Source: Streptomyces sp. JH14 (GTDB lineage: Bacteria > Actinomycetota > Actinomycetes > Streptomycetales > Streptomycetaceae). Taken from it: DNA of 64,000 nt. The translations under genes and the position numbers were made by a program. The notes under the pieces are model-generated. The model was not told where the DNA came from, made no database searches, and saw nothing but the letters and a program-made list of their open reading frames with translations. Where the stretch lies: positions 4,464,001 through 4,528,000 of the forward strand of contig NZ_JAJNEL010000001.1 of the NCBI RefSeq assembly GCF_029428675.1. Reading direction: 5' to 3'. Of this stretch, positions 1 through 8,293 are shown piece after piece. Each line of letters opens with the position of its first letter. The stretch's first letter is position 1.

Positions 1-2
1 TG

Positions 3-260
3 GGGGACGTACGTGCCGGCGGACGCGTTCTGACGCGCGGGAAGGGACATGACGCCCTGTCCATGTCCTACCGCGCCTCGTGCCGCATCGCCCTCCGTGC
101 GGCTGCCGCGGCACTCGCCGCAACGGCTCGCGGCGACACCCCCGGCCGCGAGCTGCGACTGATCACCTGCGGTGGTGAGCTGAAGCACGGGCACCGGCCC
201 GGCGAGCTCATCGTGTACCCGGCCTCGTGGCGTGAGCCCCGGCCGCGTCTCACCTGCTGA
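3..260 (+). pseudogene. Sortase C-terminal remnant
   Basis: The reading frame is open from the window edge to the stop at 258-260, with an internal ATG at 63. Its last 40 residues read like the end of a class E/F sortase: TPGRELRLITCGG, carrying the catalytic-cysteine type TC, followed by a strand ending in IVYPASW. The preceding residues (alanine/arginine rich, 63-140) do not resemble a sortase, and I see no plausible upstream catalytic domain or clear active-site arginine. This looks like the decayed 3' end of a sortase gene rather than a functional 65-residue protein. The true left boundary may lie outside the window. A chance match is the main alternative, since the similarity rests on about 30 residues. 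Confidence 0.4.
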
Positions 261-272
261 ACCCTTCGGGAC

Positions 273-300
273 GGAGTGTCGTACCCCCGTGCGACACTCC
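273..300. repeat. 9-bp perfect inverted repeat upstream of exporter
   Basis: GGAGTGTCG at 273-281 is mirrored by CGACACTCC at 292-300 with a 10-base gap. It ends five bases before the ATG at 306 of the LeuE-like gene. It could be an operator, a hairpin hiding the translation start, or the terminator of the decayed upstream gene. A GTG at 276 inside the left arm is a possible alternative start of the exporter. Confidence 0.45.
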
Positions 301-305
301 CTTTC

Positions 306-965
306 ATGCTGGGTGTCACCGATCTTCCGACCTATCTCGCCGGCCTCGTGCTGATTGTTCTCCTGCCGGGGCCGAATTCGCTGTACGTGCTCTCCGTCGC
401 CGCCCGCCGCGGAGTGCGGACCGGGTATGTGGCGGCGGCCGGTGTGTGGACCGGTGACACGGTGCTGATGACCCTGGCCGCGCTCGGCGCCGCCTCCCTG
501 CTGCAGACCACGCCGGTGCTCTTCGCGATCGTCAAGTACGCGGGCGCGGGCTACCTCACCTGGCTCGCGATCGGCATGCTGCGGGCTGCGGTCTCGATGT
601 GGCGCGAGCGGCACCGGCAGATGGCCGAACTGACCGAGGAGACCCCCGAGCCCGCGGCCACGGTGGAGCGGCCGTACCGGAGGGCGCTCGTGGTGAGCCT
701 GTTCAACCCGAAGGCGATCCTGTTCCTGATCTCGTTCTTCGTGCAGTTCGTCGACCCCGGCTACGCCTATCCGGCGCTGTCCTTCCTGCTGCTGGGCACG
801 CTGCTGCAGATGGCCAGCTTCCTCTACCTGTCGACGCTCATATTCGGCGGCACCCGGCTGTCGGCCGCCTTCCGCCGGCGCAAGCGGCTGTCGGCGGGTG
901 CGACCTCGGCAGCGGGTGTGCTGTTCCTCGGCTTCGCGGCGAAGCTCTCGCTCAGCAGCGTGTGA
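306..965 (+). CDS. LysE/LeuE family amino-acid exporter
   Basis: The product is a membrane exporter of the LysE (RhtB) superfamily, closest in pattern to the leucine exporter LeuE. The N-terminus starts directly with a hydrophobic helix and carries the family motif PGPN near residues 24-27. It is followed by a GDxVLM-type second helix and a TTPxLF segment shared with LeuE. There are five to six hydrophobic segments, and the length of 219 residues is normal for the family. ATG 306 gives the usual family N-terminus (MLGVTDLPTYL). GTG 276 would add ten residues and has a GGGA-CGGA stretch just upstream, so the start is not certain. The 3' end overlaps the convergent monooxygenase gene by 14 bases. 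The exported substrate is probably a neutral amino acid, inferred only from the family. Confidence 0.85.
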   Translation: MLGVTDLPTYLAGLVLIVLLPGPNSLYVLSVAARRGVRTGYVAAAGVWTGDTVLMTLAALGAASLLQTTPVLFAIVKYAGAGYLTWLAIGMLRAAVSMWRERHRQMAELTEETPEPAATVERPYRRALVVSLFNPKAILFLISFFVQFVDPGYAYPALSFLLLGTLLQMASFLYLSTLIFGGTRLSAAFRRRKRLSAGATSAAGVLFLGFAAKLSLSSV

Positions 966-2379
966 GCGGGGCGAGGCCGAGCGGGGCCAGGTAGCCGGCC
1001 AGGTCCGCGGTGTCCTCGCCCGCCCAGCCGATGTAGCCGTCGGGGCGGATCAGGAACACGCCCGTTCCGTACGCCTCGTAGGCATCCGTGCGGTGCACGC
1101 GGACCAGGTCGCCGTCGGACACCGGCGGTTCCGCGTCCGTGCCGACGGCCAGCAGAGTGAAGTGCGGGCCGCGGAAGATGTCGAAGAGGCGCCGGCCCCC
1201 GGCCGCCGGTCCGTCCGGGGCGCGGTCGCCGGAGTGCAGGACGCCGGCCCGGCCCACCGACAGCGGACCCTCGCGGTAGCCGAGCCCCAGCTGCTGGGCG
1301 GCCGCGCCACGCTCCTGTTCGCCCCGGTGGATGCGGGTGGAGAGCCCGAGCATCGCGGCGGCGACCGGACGGCGCTCCGCCTCGTAACTGTCGAGCAGCG
1401 CGGCCGGTGCGCCGTGCCGCAGCACCTGGCCGAGCTTCCAGCCGAGGTTGTAGGCGTCCTGGACACTCGTGTTGAGCCCCTGCCCGCCTGCGGGGGAGTG
1501 GACGTGCGCGGCGTCGCCCGCCAGGAAGACGCGGCCCTCGCGGAACCGGTCGGCCAGCGCGGCACGGGGCCGGAAGTCGGAGGACCAGCGCACCTCGGTG
1601 ATGTCGTCCGCGGCGAGGTGGGTACGGGCGGCGACCAGGGCGCGGATGCCCTCCGCCGAGGTGTCCGGCTCGCCCTTCTCGAACTGCGCGACCAGCTGGA
1701 AGTCCGCCGTGCCGGGCAGCGGGCACAGGGTGACGAAACCCCCCTCTCCCCTCACGACATGCCAGTTGAGCCGATCGAGAGCGTCCTCGGTGACGCGGAC
1801 ATCGGCGACCAGCATCGGCGCCGGGTCCACGGTCTCACCGGTCATCGGGACGGCGAGCGCGCGCCGGACCGTACTGCGGCCGCCGTCCGCCGCGACCAGG
1901 TAGGAGGCGCGCACCGGGCCGGTGGCCAGGTGCGCCGTGACGCCTTCCGCGTCCTGGTCGAGTCCGGTCAGCGCGGTCGAGAAGGCGACGTCGCCGCCCA
2001 GCTCGCGCAGCCGGGCCAGCAGGATCTCCTGGGTCCGCCACTGCGGCAGCATCCACGGCTCCCCGTAGGGCTCCGCCTCCGTCGGCGCGGCGCGGCGGAA
2101 CATGTCGTGCTCGCCCTGGCGCATCCCCTCCTGCCAGACCATTCCGACCGGTGCCGGGCCGCCGTGCCTGCGCACCGCGTCGCCGACCCCGAGATCGTCG
2201 AGGACCTCGCGGGTGCGCGGCTGGATGCCCTTGCCGCGCGAGCCGGGGAAGAGTGCGGGTGCCTGCTCGACCAGCAGCGCGCGCACCCCTCGGCGGGCCA
2301 GGTCGCAGGCGAGTACGAGGCCGCCGGGGCCCGCGCCGACGATCAGGACCTCGGTTTCCTTAACGCTGTTAAGTTCCAT
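952..2379 (-). CDS. FAD-dependent aromatic hydroxylase (group A monooxygenase)
   Basis: This flavoprotein monooxygenase of the PHBH/polyketide-hydroxylase type (475 residues) hydroxylates an aromatic substrate using FAD, NAD(P)H and O2. An N-terminal Rossmann motif GAGPGG stands near residues 15-20. The second FAD motif GDAAHVHSPAGGQG is near residues 286-300, followed by a QDAYNLGWKL helix and a C-terminal thioredoxin-like domain. It resembles anthracycline and angucycline hydroxylases, but no polyketide genes are nearby, so detoxification or modification of an imported aromatic is more likely. It is divergent from the TetR gene at 2418. One operator copy (2359-2373) lies inside its codons 3-7, so the TetR protein very probably represses it. 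A second member of the same family lies at 28716-30242. Confidence 0.9.
   Translation of the reverse strand: MELNSVKETEVLIVGAGPGGLVLACDLARRGVRALLVEQAPALFPGSRGKGIQPRTREVLDDLGVGDAVRRHGGPAPVGMVWQEGMRQGEHDMFRRAAPTEAEPYGEPWMLPQWRTQEILLARLRELGGDVAFSTALTGLDQDAEGVTAHLATGPVRASYLVAADGGRSTVRRALAVPMTGETVDPAPMLVADVRVTEDALDRLNWHVVRGEGGFVTLCPLPGTADFQLVAQFEKGEPDTSAEGIRALVAARTHLAADDITEVRWSSDFRPRAALADRFREGRVFLAGDAAHVHSPAGGQGLNTSVQDAYNLGWKLGQVLRHGAPAALLDSYEAERRPVAAAMLGLSTRIHRGEQERGAAAQQLGLGYREGPLSVGRAGVLHSGDRAPDGPAAGGRRLFDIFRGPHFTLLAVGTDAEPPVSDGDLVRVHRTDAYEAYGTGVFLIRPDGYIGWAGEDTADLAGYLAPLGLAPLTRC
2359..2373. promoter_or_regulatory. TetR operator copy 1 (inside monooxygenase codons 3-7)
   Basis: CTTAACGCTGTTAAG is a perfect 6-bp-arm palindrome around a GCT centre. 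It repeats almost exactly at 2395-2409, with 36 bases between centres. The position inside the start of the monooxygenase gene suggests a block to transcription elongation or initiation. Confidence 0.75.
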
Positions 2380-2394
2380 GGTTCGCAGTGTCGG

Positions 2395-2409
2395 CTTAAC
2401 GCTGTTAAA
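2395..2409. promoter_or_regulatory. TetR operator copy 2, overlapping the tetR promoter
   Basis: CTTAACGCTGTTAAA is the second copy of the palindrome. It overlaps a likely -10 hexamer TAAATT (2406-2411) that lies six bases before the GTG of the TetR gene. This indicates a leaderless, autoregulated tetR transcript. Confidence 0.75.
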
Positions 2410-2417
2410 TTGTCAAG

Positions 2418-3062
2418 GTGGGCACGACGAAGATCGACCGGGCGCGGGTGGCCGACGCGGCGCTGCGGCTGCTGAACGAGACGGGCCTCGACGGGCTCTC
2501 CCTGCGGGCCATCGCCAAGGAGCTGGACGTCAAGGCGCCCGCGCTCTACTGGCATTTCAAGGACAAGCAGGCGCTGCTCGACGAGATGGCCACCGTCATG
2601 TACCGCCGGATGCTCGACGAGGATCTGCCGAGTCCGTCCCCGGACCGCTGGCAGGACCAGCTGGTCGCGTACCACAGCGGGCTGCGCACCGCGCTGCTGC
2701 GCTACCGGGACGGGGCGAAGGTGTACGGCGGTGCGAAGTTCACCGGCACCGACCATGCCGAAGGGCTGGAGTCCCATCTGCGGACCATGGTCGACGCCGG
2801 GTTCGAGCTGTGGCAGGCCGTCCGGGCGGGTACCACCGCCTACGCGTACACCATGGGCTTCGTCGCCGAGGAACAGGGCGTCCGGCCGATGCCGGACGAG
2901 CGGCGCGACGGCTTCGACATCGGCGAGCGTGCCGGCCGGATGGCCGAGTACCCCCTGGCCGCCGCGGCGGGTGCCGAGATCTTCGCCCACTACGACGAAC
3001 GCTTCGAGGACGGGCTGCGGCTGATCGTCGCGGGTATCGAGGCGCGGTACGGGGCGCGTTGA
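2418..3062 (+). CDS. TetR-family repressor of the adjacent monooxygenase
   Basis: This is a 214-residue TetR/AcrR-type DNA-binding protein. The N-terminal helix-turn-helix (residues about 12-50) ends in the typical ALYWHFKDKQALLDEM segment, and the rest matches the TetR-type (tetracycline-repressor-like) ligand-binding C-terminal domain. The gene starts with GTG at 2418, with no Shine-Dalgarno but a -10-like TAAATT six bases upstream, so it is probably leaderless. It is divergent from the FAD monooxygenase, with two identical palindromes between and across the two starts. The simplest reading is that it represses itself and the monooxygenase and is released by an aromatic ligand, possibly the enzyme's substrate. 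The ligand is unknown. Confidence 0.9.
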   Translation: MGTTKIDRARVADAALRLLNETGLDGLSLRAIAKELDVKAPALYWHFKDKQALLDEMATVMYRRMLDEDLPSPSPDRWQDQLVAYHSGLRTALLRYRDGAKVYGGAKFTGTDHAEGLESHLRTMVDAGFELWQAVRAGTTAYAYTMGFVAEEQGVRPMPDERRDGFDIGERAGRMAEYPLAAAAGAEIFAHYDERFEDGLRLIVAGIEARYGAR

Positions 3063-3143
3063 GCCGCCCGCGGCAGGGGGTTGTTCACCGCAGCGGTTCG
3101 GACTCCGCCCACCCTCCGTGAACGCCCGGGTCGGGCCGGCCGG

Positions 3144-4061
3144 TCACTCTGCCCGCAGATACGCGGACGTCGACACCCTGCCCAGCATCCGCAGCCGGGA
3201 CGAGCCGTCCGCCAGGTGCTTGTCCAGGGCTTCCTGGACGCCGGGCCAGGAGGCGTCACCGTAGTCGTCGAGTACCACGATTCCGCCCGGGGCGACGATC
3301 CGCTCGACCCAGTCGAGGTCGGCCGCCACTCCCTCCAGGGAATGGTCGCCGTCCACGATGATCACGCCGTACGCACGGTCGGAGACCGCCTCCCGCACTT
3401 CGGGGTCGGAGGACAGACCCTGCCGGATGCGCGCCGAACCGCCGGCACAGAGAGCCAGATTGGCCCGTACCACGTCCTCGCGCACCGGGGTTCCCGTCGG
3501 GTCGGCGGGCTGTGCGGTGCCCGGCTGGAGCTGGATGCCGGCCAGCGGGTCGACGATCGTCAGGTCCGGCTCGATGCCCGCCCGGTGCACCATCCGCGTC
3601 AACGCGGAGGCGAACAGCCCGTACAGCGTGCCGATTTCGAGAATGCTGCCGTTCGGCGGCGAGAGCAGCGGCACGGTGGCCAGCTTTCCGCACACATTGG
3701 ACGTGGAACCGGCCAGCCTGCCCACCCCGAGCGCTTCCAGTGCCACGACCGTGCGGTAGGCGACGACGGCGCTGCGCCGGGCATGCGTCTCGTTCCCGTT
3801 CAAGTCGGCTATCTGACGCACCAGTTCGTCCATCTCCCGGGCCGGCGGAATGCGGTGCGCACCCCGGCCCGTCCCGTCGAGCAGCAGCCCGAGCGCGTAC
3901 TGGCTGCGCCGCATGTCCTCCGTGCCCCGGCGCAGCACGTCGAGTTCGCGGCGCAGCTGCTCGGCGCTGCGTTCCACCCGCAGGCGGATACGCCGGTCGA
4001 CCAGGGAGATGGCAGGGCGCAGAGCGCGCTTCGTCAGGCGGTTTCGCAGAAGGGAGGGCAT
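3144..4061 (-). CDS. Class I SAM-dependent methyltransferase, glycan-cluster linked
   Basis: The product (305 residues from ATG 4061) has an arginine-rich, probably coiled-coil N-terminus of about 70 residues. A Methyltransf_24-type Rossmann domain follows: ILEIGTLYGLFASAL is motif I, IVDPLAG follows, and VIIVDGDHSLEGV then GGIVVLDDYG are the later motifs. Such enzymes often occur in surface-polysaccharide clusters and O-methylate a sugar. It is transcribed in the same direction as the polysialyltransferase-type gene and the GT2 gene upstream, though about 285 bases separate it from the former. The frame stays open upstream to 4334, but that extension is proline/arginine rich and looks non-coding. 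No good Shine-Dalgarno precedes ATG 4061, so the start is moderately uncertain. Confidence 0.75.
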   Translation of the reverse strand: MPSLLRNRLTKRALRPAISLVDRRIRLRVERSAEQLRRELDVLRRGTEDMRRSQYALGLLLDGTGRGAHRIPPAREMDELVRQIADLNGNETHARRSAVVAYRTVVALEALGVGRLAGSTSNVCGKLATVPLLSPPNGSILEIGTLYGLFASALTRMVHRAGIEPDLTIVDPLAGIQLQPGTAQPADPTGTPVREDVVRANLALCAGGSARIRQGLSSDPEVREAVSDRAYGVIIVDGDHSLEGVAADLDWVERIVAPGGIVVLDDYGDASWPGVQEALDKHLADGSSRLRMLGRVSTSAYLRAE

Positions 4062-4345
4062 GGATGGGAACGTACGCTTGTGCGGTGCCCGGGGCACACC
4101 ACGTCGCGATGGTGGGCAGATGAAGTCTCGGTGTCCTCCCGGATACGGGAAGGGCTGCGTCTCGGGGGAGCGGGGAGGCGCGGGTGCGCGGTGCGGGCGG
4201 GTACCGGCTCCCGGGTGCGCGGGCACGCCGAACGCCGCCGCGGTCCGGCCACGGGGACGCTCCTTTCCGGAACCGGCCGGGACGTGTGGGTTCACCGGAA
4301 CCGGCCGGACCGGGGCCGCTCGCGTCGAGGGCACAAGAACGTGGA

Positions 4346-5728
4346 TCAGTTCGCCGCCGCTCGCTTCAGGGTGCGTGCCTTACGGGCGATCCTGCGCACC
4401 GTCGCATTGCGCGGAATGAAGGCGAGTTGTGCGGGAACGGCGCCGGGCAGCCCCAGTACGGTCAGCCGGCGCCGTTTGAAATAGCGCCAGATGTTGCCGC
4501 GGTGCCGGCTGAGGTAGCGCTCGGCATGGGGGCGCAGTGCCGCCTGCATCTGTGGCTGCATGGCGTAGCCGACAGCGCTGACGAGGTCGGTCGGTTCGCC
4601 CCGGACCTGTTCTGCGGAGGGGAGCGACCAGCCGGTGACGGCGGACGCGTCCTCCAGGTCGGGCAGGAGCGCATCGACGATGGTCAGCGGGATGCGGTTG
4701 CTGTTCTGGTACGGGGTGAGCTGCTCCAGCAGGGTGTCGGTGCCGACGCGGGCGACCGGCAGGCCGTAGAACGTGGCGGCGGTGAACAGCGCGGTGGAGA
4801 AGCAGCCCACGACCAGGGCCGGACGCATGGTGCGGAAGAGCGTCTCGGCCAGGACGGGGCTGTCGAGAACGGTGAGTTCGGCACCGAGCCGCTGCGCCTC
4901 CTGCTCCAGCAGGTGCGTCCAGTGGGCCGGCGCGCTGGGATGCGGTTTGAAGACGACCTGGGTGTGGCCGAGCGCGACAGCGCCGCGCAGCATCCGCGCG
5001 TGCAGTTCCTCCTCCTGCTGGGGTGTGAGGATGGCGAGCGCGGAAAGATACTGGCCGAGCAGCAGGGCCGGTGCGGAGCCGGAGGGGCCGCTGACGGCCG
5101 TCGATCCCGCGAGCTCGTCCAGCACCTTCAGGAAGACATCGGTCGGCACGATCTCGGACTCGACGCCGAACTCGGTGAGCAGCAGCGGCCGCAGGCCCGG
5201 CACCAGGTCCAGGTGGAGCAGCCTGCGGATACGGGTGCCGATCATCGGATCGAGCTTGCTGCGGGTCGGGCCGTAGCTCATCAGGCCGTCGGCGTAGATG
5301 TGCACCGGGCTCTCGCCGAAGATCAGTGCGAGAGCCTGCGACGGGTTGGCCTGGATGGACTCGCAGGCGATCTCGACCGGTTCGTCTCCCAGGTCCCATG
5401 CTGCACGGACGGCCCGCTCCCACAGCGAGGCGTCCTGCTCCCGCGGGGACCAGCCCGCGGGATGGAACGGCTGGATGAACTCGTTCCAGGAATGCACGGT
5501 GTCGAATTCGGACTCGAGTGCCTCGAATCCGGGCCTGCGATGCAGCGGTGTGCCCAGCTCGGGAGAGGGCGAGGTGTCACTCACGACGAGGATGCGCCGG
5601 TGCTCGGACCGCGGACCGAACCGGCCCGCGCGCAACGCCGCGACGACCGTGGCGGCGGCGTACTGCGTGCACGCGGAGAAGATCTGGGTGGTGGACCGGC
5701 CGGTCGGCGCGGTGTACGTGCCGACCAT
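4346..5728 (-). CDS. Polysialyltransferase-type glycosyltransferase
   Basis: This 460-residue protein has the motif order of bacterial alpha-2,8-polysialyltransferase family enzymes (POLYSIALYLTRANSFERASE family). There is an acidic-Gly site in HIYADGLMSYG (about residue 145), the HP motif in FKPHPSAP (about residue 260), and a serine motif in CFSTALFTA (about residue 310). The usual E/D-D-G is A-D-G here. It should transfer a nonulosonic acid from its CMP-sugar onto a growing chain at the inner face of the membrane. The basic C-terminal tail could help membrane attachment. Its ATG overlaps the stop of the GT2 gene in a TGATG junction, so the two are translationally coupled. The CMP-sugar would come from the neuA/neuB genes in the divergent operon. 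Confidence 0.82.
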   Translation of the reverse strand: MVGTYTAPTGRSTTQIFSACTQYAAATVVAALRAGRFGPRSEHRRILVVSDTSPSPELGTPLHRRPGFEALESEFDTVHSWNEFIQPFHPAGWSPREQDASLWERAVRAAWDLGDEPVEIACESIQANPSQALALIFGESPVHIYADGLMSYGPTRSKLDPMIGTRIRRLLHLDLVPGLRPLLLTEFGVESEIVPTDVFLKVLDELAGSTAVSGPSGSAPALLLGQYLSALAILTPQQEEELHARMLRGAVALGHTQVVFKPHPSAPAHWTHLLEQEAQRLGAELTVLDSPVLAETLFRTMRPALVVGCFSTALFTAATFYGLPVARVGTDTLLEQLTPYQNSNRIPLTIVDALLPDLEDASAVTGWSLPSAEQVRGEPTDLVSAVGYAMQPQMQAALRPHAERYLSRHRGNIWRYFKRRRLTVLGLPGAVPAQLAFIPRNATVRRIARKARTLKRAAAN

Positions 5729-6705
5729 CAGGCCGCGACCTCCCGGGACACGGAGCGACGCCGGACACGGCGCAGCTGGGCCGCGCGCTGATCGCCCAGC
5801 GAATTCAGCGTATCGGCGAGAATTTCCTGGGGCATACGCCGCAGGGCCGCCCCGCTCATGGAGCGCAATTTCCGTGCCACTGCTGGTTCGAACCTTTCAA
5901 TGGATTCCAGGTGATGCGCCATGACAGCGCAATAGGTGCGCACTGCCTTCGGAAGCAGACGCTCTGCCTCCGGGTCTTTTGCCGTTTCCTCGAGCACCTG
6001 ATCGAAGGCCCGGATGAAGTCGAGCTGCCGCACATCGCCGATCTGGGTGAGCGAGGACGCCACGCCACGCCGGTAGAAGACTCCCAGCAGGCCGATCGCC
6101 GCGAAGGAATCGGCCTCGCGGTGCAGGCGCCAGATCCAGGGCCGGTCCTCGGCGGTGCGCAGCCCGTCCCGGAAGCGGAGCAGTCCCGAGTCCGCGAGCC
6201 TGCGGTGATAGGCGCCGGCCCATGCGTACGCGTAGTCCACCGACGTCGACTTGTCGGACGGCAGAATCACGTCGCGCGGCCGCATGACGGTGTCGCGCAG
6301 ACCGTGTGGGACCCGGTGGACGGTACGTACCCGGTCCGTGAACTGCACATGGTCCGTGCGTACGAAATCGCAGCCCAGATCCGTGATGGCGGCGAGGAGC
6401 CGGTCGTAGTAGCCGGGAGCCACCCAGTCGTCGCCGTCGAGGAACGTGAGGTACTCGCCGCTCGCCGCGTCGATTCCCGTGTTGCGTGCGGTGGCCAGGC
6501 CTCCGTTCTTCTCGTGTCTGACCAGGACGGCACCGGGGAGCTCACGCTCGGCGCGCATGAGGATCTCCGGAGTCCCGTCGGTCGAACAGTCGTCGACGAG
6601 GATGAATTCGAAGTCCTCGCGGGCGTTGGCCCGCAGGCTTCTCAGGGTTTCGGGGGCGTATGTCTGCACGTTGTAGAACGGCACGATGACGGAGAGCTTA
6701 ACCAC
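5728..6705 (-). CDS. GT2-family glycosyltransferase
   Basis: The GT-A fold family 2 transferase begins MKLSVIVPFYNV after a GTG start at 6705. The nucleotide-binding DDCSTDGT segment lies near residue 40, and the DGDDW motif supplies the DXD metal ligand near residue 90. At 325 residues it is of normal length, with a C-terminal region rich in arginine. It is first in the minus-strand pair with the polysialyltransferase-type gene and probably adds a primer or linkage sugar of the same glycopolymer. Start choice: an in-frame extension to 6861 exists, but GTG 6705 places the conserved beta-strand at the N-terminus as in the family. The promoter must lie in 6706-6914, shared with the divergent operon. 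Confidence 0.85.
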   Translation of the reverse strand: MVKLSVIVPFYNVQTYAPETLRSLRANAREDFEFILVDDCSTDGTPEILMRAERELPGAVLVRHEKNGGLATARNTGIDAASGEYLTFLDGDDWVAPGYYDRLLAAITDLGCDFVRTDHVQFTDRVRTVHRVPHGLRDTVMRPRDVILPSDKSTSVDYAYAWAGAYHRRLADSGLLRFRDGLRTAEDRPWIWRLHREADSFAAIGLLGVFYRRGVASSLTQIGDVRQLDFIRAFDQVLEETAKDPEAERLLPKAVRTYCAVMAHHLESIERFEPAVARKLRSMSGAALRRMPQEILADTLNSLGDQRAAQLRRVRRRSVSREVAA

Positions 6706-6914
6706 CCGTCTCACGCTAGGGGCATGTCCGCGATTTGCCCTGGCCCCAGAAGGGACGGCAGGTGAACGACGAATGTCGGAATGATGAACCAGCCCGATTC
6801 CGGGGCGATTGCAGGGTATTTGTGAAGCTGATTCGCCAACAGTCGGCGGGCTGTTAACCATCTGTTGCCGTCACGTTGGGCCGCGAATCGGAATGCCTTC
6901 CTAACTTCTTGGAC
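6706..6914. promoter_or_regulatory. Divergent promoter region of the nonulosonate cluster
   Basis: These 209 bases separate the GT2 gene from the plus-strand operon. A TAACTT hexamer at 6902-6907 stands seven bases before the GTG at 6915, which fits a leaderless transcript. No clear operator was found. The region is slightly less G+C rich than its neighbours. Confidence 0.5.
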
Positions 6915-8273
6915 GTGCCCCCACGTACCAGTAAGACGACGGCGCTCCGGGTAGCCGTGCTCGCCGACTCGGACACCCGGTGGAAATGGGGCGCGCTCAC
7001 CGCGCGCCGCCTGACCACCGGAGCCCCGGACGCGTCCCGGACAGCGGACCGGCCGGTCGAGATCAGCGGCCTGCTGCTGCGCGGCCGCGCCACCCCGACC
7101 CCGCGCCAGCTCGCCGAGGTCGGCGACGTCGGGATCGAGACCGGCCGGGTGCGCGAGGTGACCGCCGTCGAGTTCCTGCACACCGTGCGGGACGAGGGGT
7201 ACGACGTCGTGGTCCTGGCCCTGGTGGGCGGCGCCGTCCAGGCGATGCTGCACGGCCTCGCCGCCCTGCGGCTGCCCGCCAGGCCCGTCGTCGTCACCGG
7301 CTATGTCGGCGTCGTCTACGAGAAGCTCGCCGACGGGCTGCTGCTGCGGCACGGCGCGGACGTCGTCCTCGCCAACTCCCGGCACGACGCGGAGCGTTTC
7401 CGCGCGGTGTACGAGGGAGTGGGCGCCGACGCCTCGGCCGTCACGGAGGCCGCCCTGCCGTTCCTCGGCGGCGCACCGCACCGGAGGCAGGAGGGCCGCG
7501 ACACGGTCGTGTTCGCCGCCCAGCCCTCCGTACCGGCATCCCGCGCCGACCGCACGTACCTGCTGCGCAGGCTCGTCGAGCACGCCAGGCTGCACCCCGA
7601 CCGCGAGGTGCTGCTGAAGCTGCGCTCCAAGCCCGGTGAGCACACCACGCACATCGAGGAACTGCCGTACCAGCGGCTCGCGGAGAAGCTGCCCGGCGGC
7701 CTGCCGCCCAACTTCAGCCTCGTGTACGGGCACATGGGCGAGGTACTCGACCGCACCGACCTGCTGGTCACGGTCTCCTCGACCGCCGCGCTCGAATCCC
7801 TGCACCGGCGCATCCCGACCGCGATCCTCACCGACCTCGGCGTCCGCGAGGCCCTCGGCAACCACCACTTCATCGGCTCGGGCCTGCTCACCTCCTGGGA
7901 CCGGCTCGACGGCGGCTCCCACCCGGAACCCGACGAGAAGTGGCTGGCCGGCCAGGGCGTCGCCGCGGACGGCACGTACGACACGGCCTACGACACCGCC
8001 CGCGCCCGCGTCGACGCGCTGCTGGCCGAACCCCGCCTTCCCGGCCTCACGCCGTACTACACACCCGCCACCGCCCCCAGCTACCTCCCCGGCATCCTCG
8101 CCCGCCACCACCTGGCCCCCGACGGCCATCCGCTGCCGGGCGCCGCGACGCCGCGCGAGAGCGGCGGGGTGCGCGGCGCGGTCCGCGACGCCGTAAGGGA
8201 AGCGGCGCGAGGCGCGTACCGGCAGGGAGTCCAGCGGGTCGCCCCCGTGATCCGGCGGATGGGCGAACTGTGA
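6915..8273 (+). CDS. DUF6716-type putative glycosyltransferase
   Basis: This 452-residue protein has a GT-B-like layout. An N-terminal Rossmann-like start (RVAVLADSDTRWKWGAL) is followed by a middle region with NSRHDAERFR. The C-terminal domain contains LVTVSSTAALESLHRRIPT, which recalls the serine motif of polysialyltransferase-like enzymes. I associate this pattern with the DUF6716 putative glycosyltransferases of actinomycetes. It is the first gene of the operon that makes and uses the CMP-nonulosonate, 20 bases before neuA. GTG 6915 is chosen because a -10-like hexamer lies seven bases upstream. An extension to 6876 is possible. The acceptor and donor are unknown. The C-terminal about 40 residues are basic and possibly membrane-associated. 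Confidence 0.7.
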   Translation: MPPRTSKTTALRVAVLADSDTRWKWGALTARRLTTGAPDASRTADRPVEISGLLLRGRATPTPRQLAEVGDVGIETGRVREVTAVEFLHTVRDEGYDVVVLALVGGAVQAMLHGLAALRLPARPVVVTGYVGVVYEKLADGLLLRHGADVVLANSRHDAERFRAVYEGVGADASAVTEAALPFLGGAPHRRQEGRDTVVFAAQPSVPASRADRTYLLRRLVEHARLHPDREVLLKLRSKPGEHTTHIEELPYQRLAEKLPGGLPPNFSLVYGHMGEVLDRTDLLVTVSSTAALESLHRRIPTAILTDLGVREALGNHHFIGSGLLTSWDRLDGGSHPEPDEKWLAGQGVAADGTYDTAYDTARARVDALLAEPRLPGLTPYYTPATAPSYLPGILARHHLAPDGHPLPGAATPRESGGVRGAVRDAVREAARGAYRQGVQRVAPVIRRMGEL

Positions 8274-8293
8274 ACACCACTTCAGGAGCAGAG

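Noticed and set aside
898..2475. Long plus-strand frame opposite the first monooxygenase
   Set aside because: Composition is the typical shadow of a high-G+C gene on the other strand; no family features.
3063..3143. Terminator between the convergent TetR and methyltransferase genes
   Set aside because: Only short G+C-rich pairings are present; no convincing stem of eight or more base pairs.
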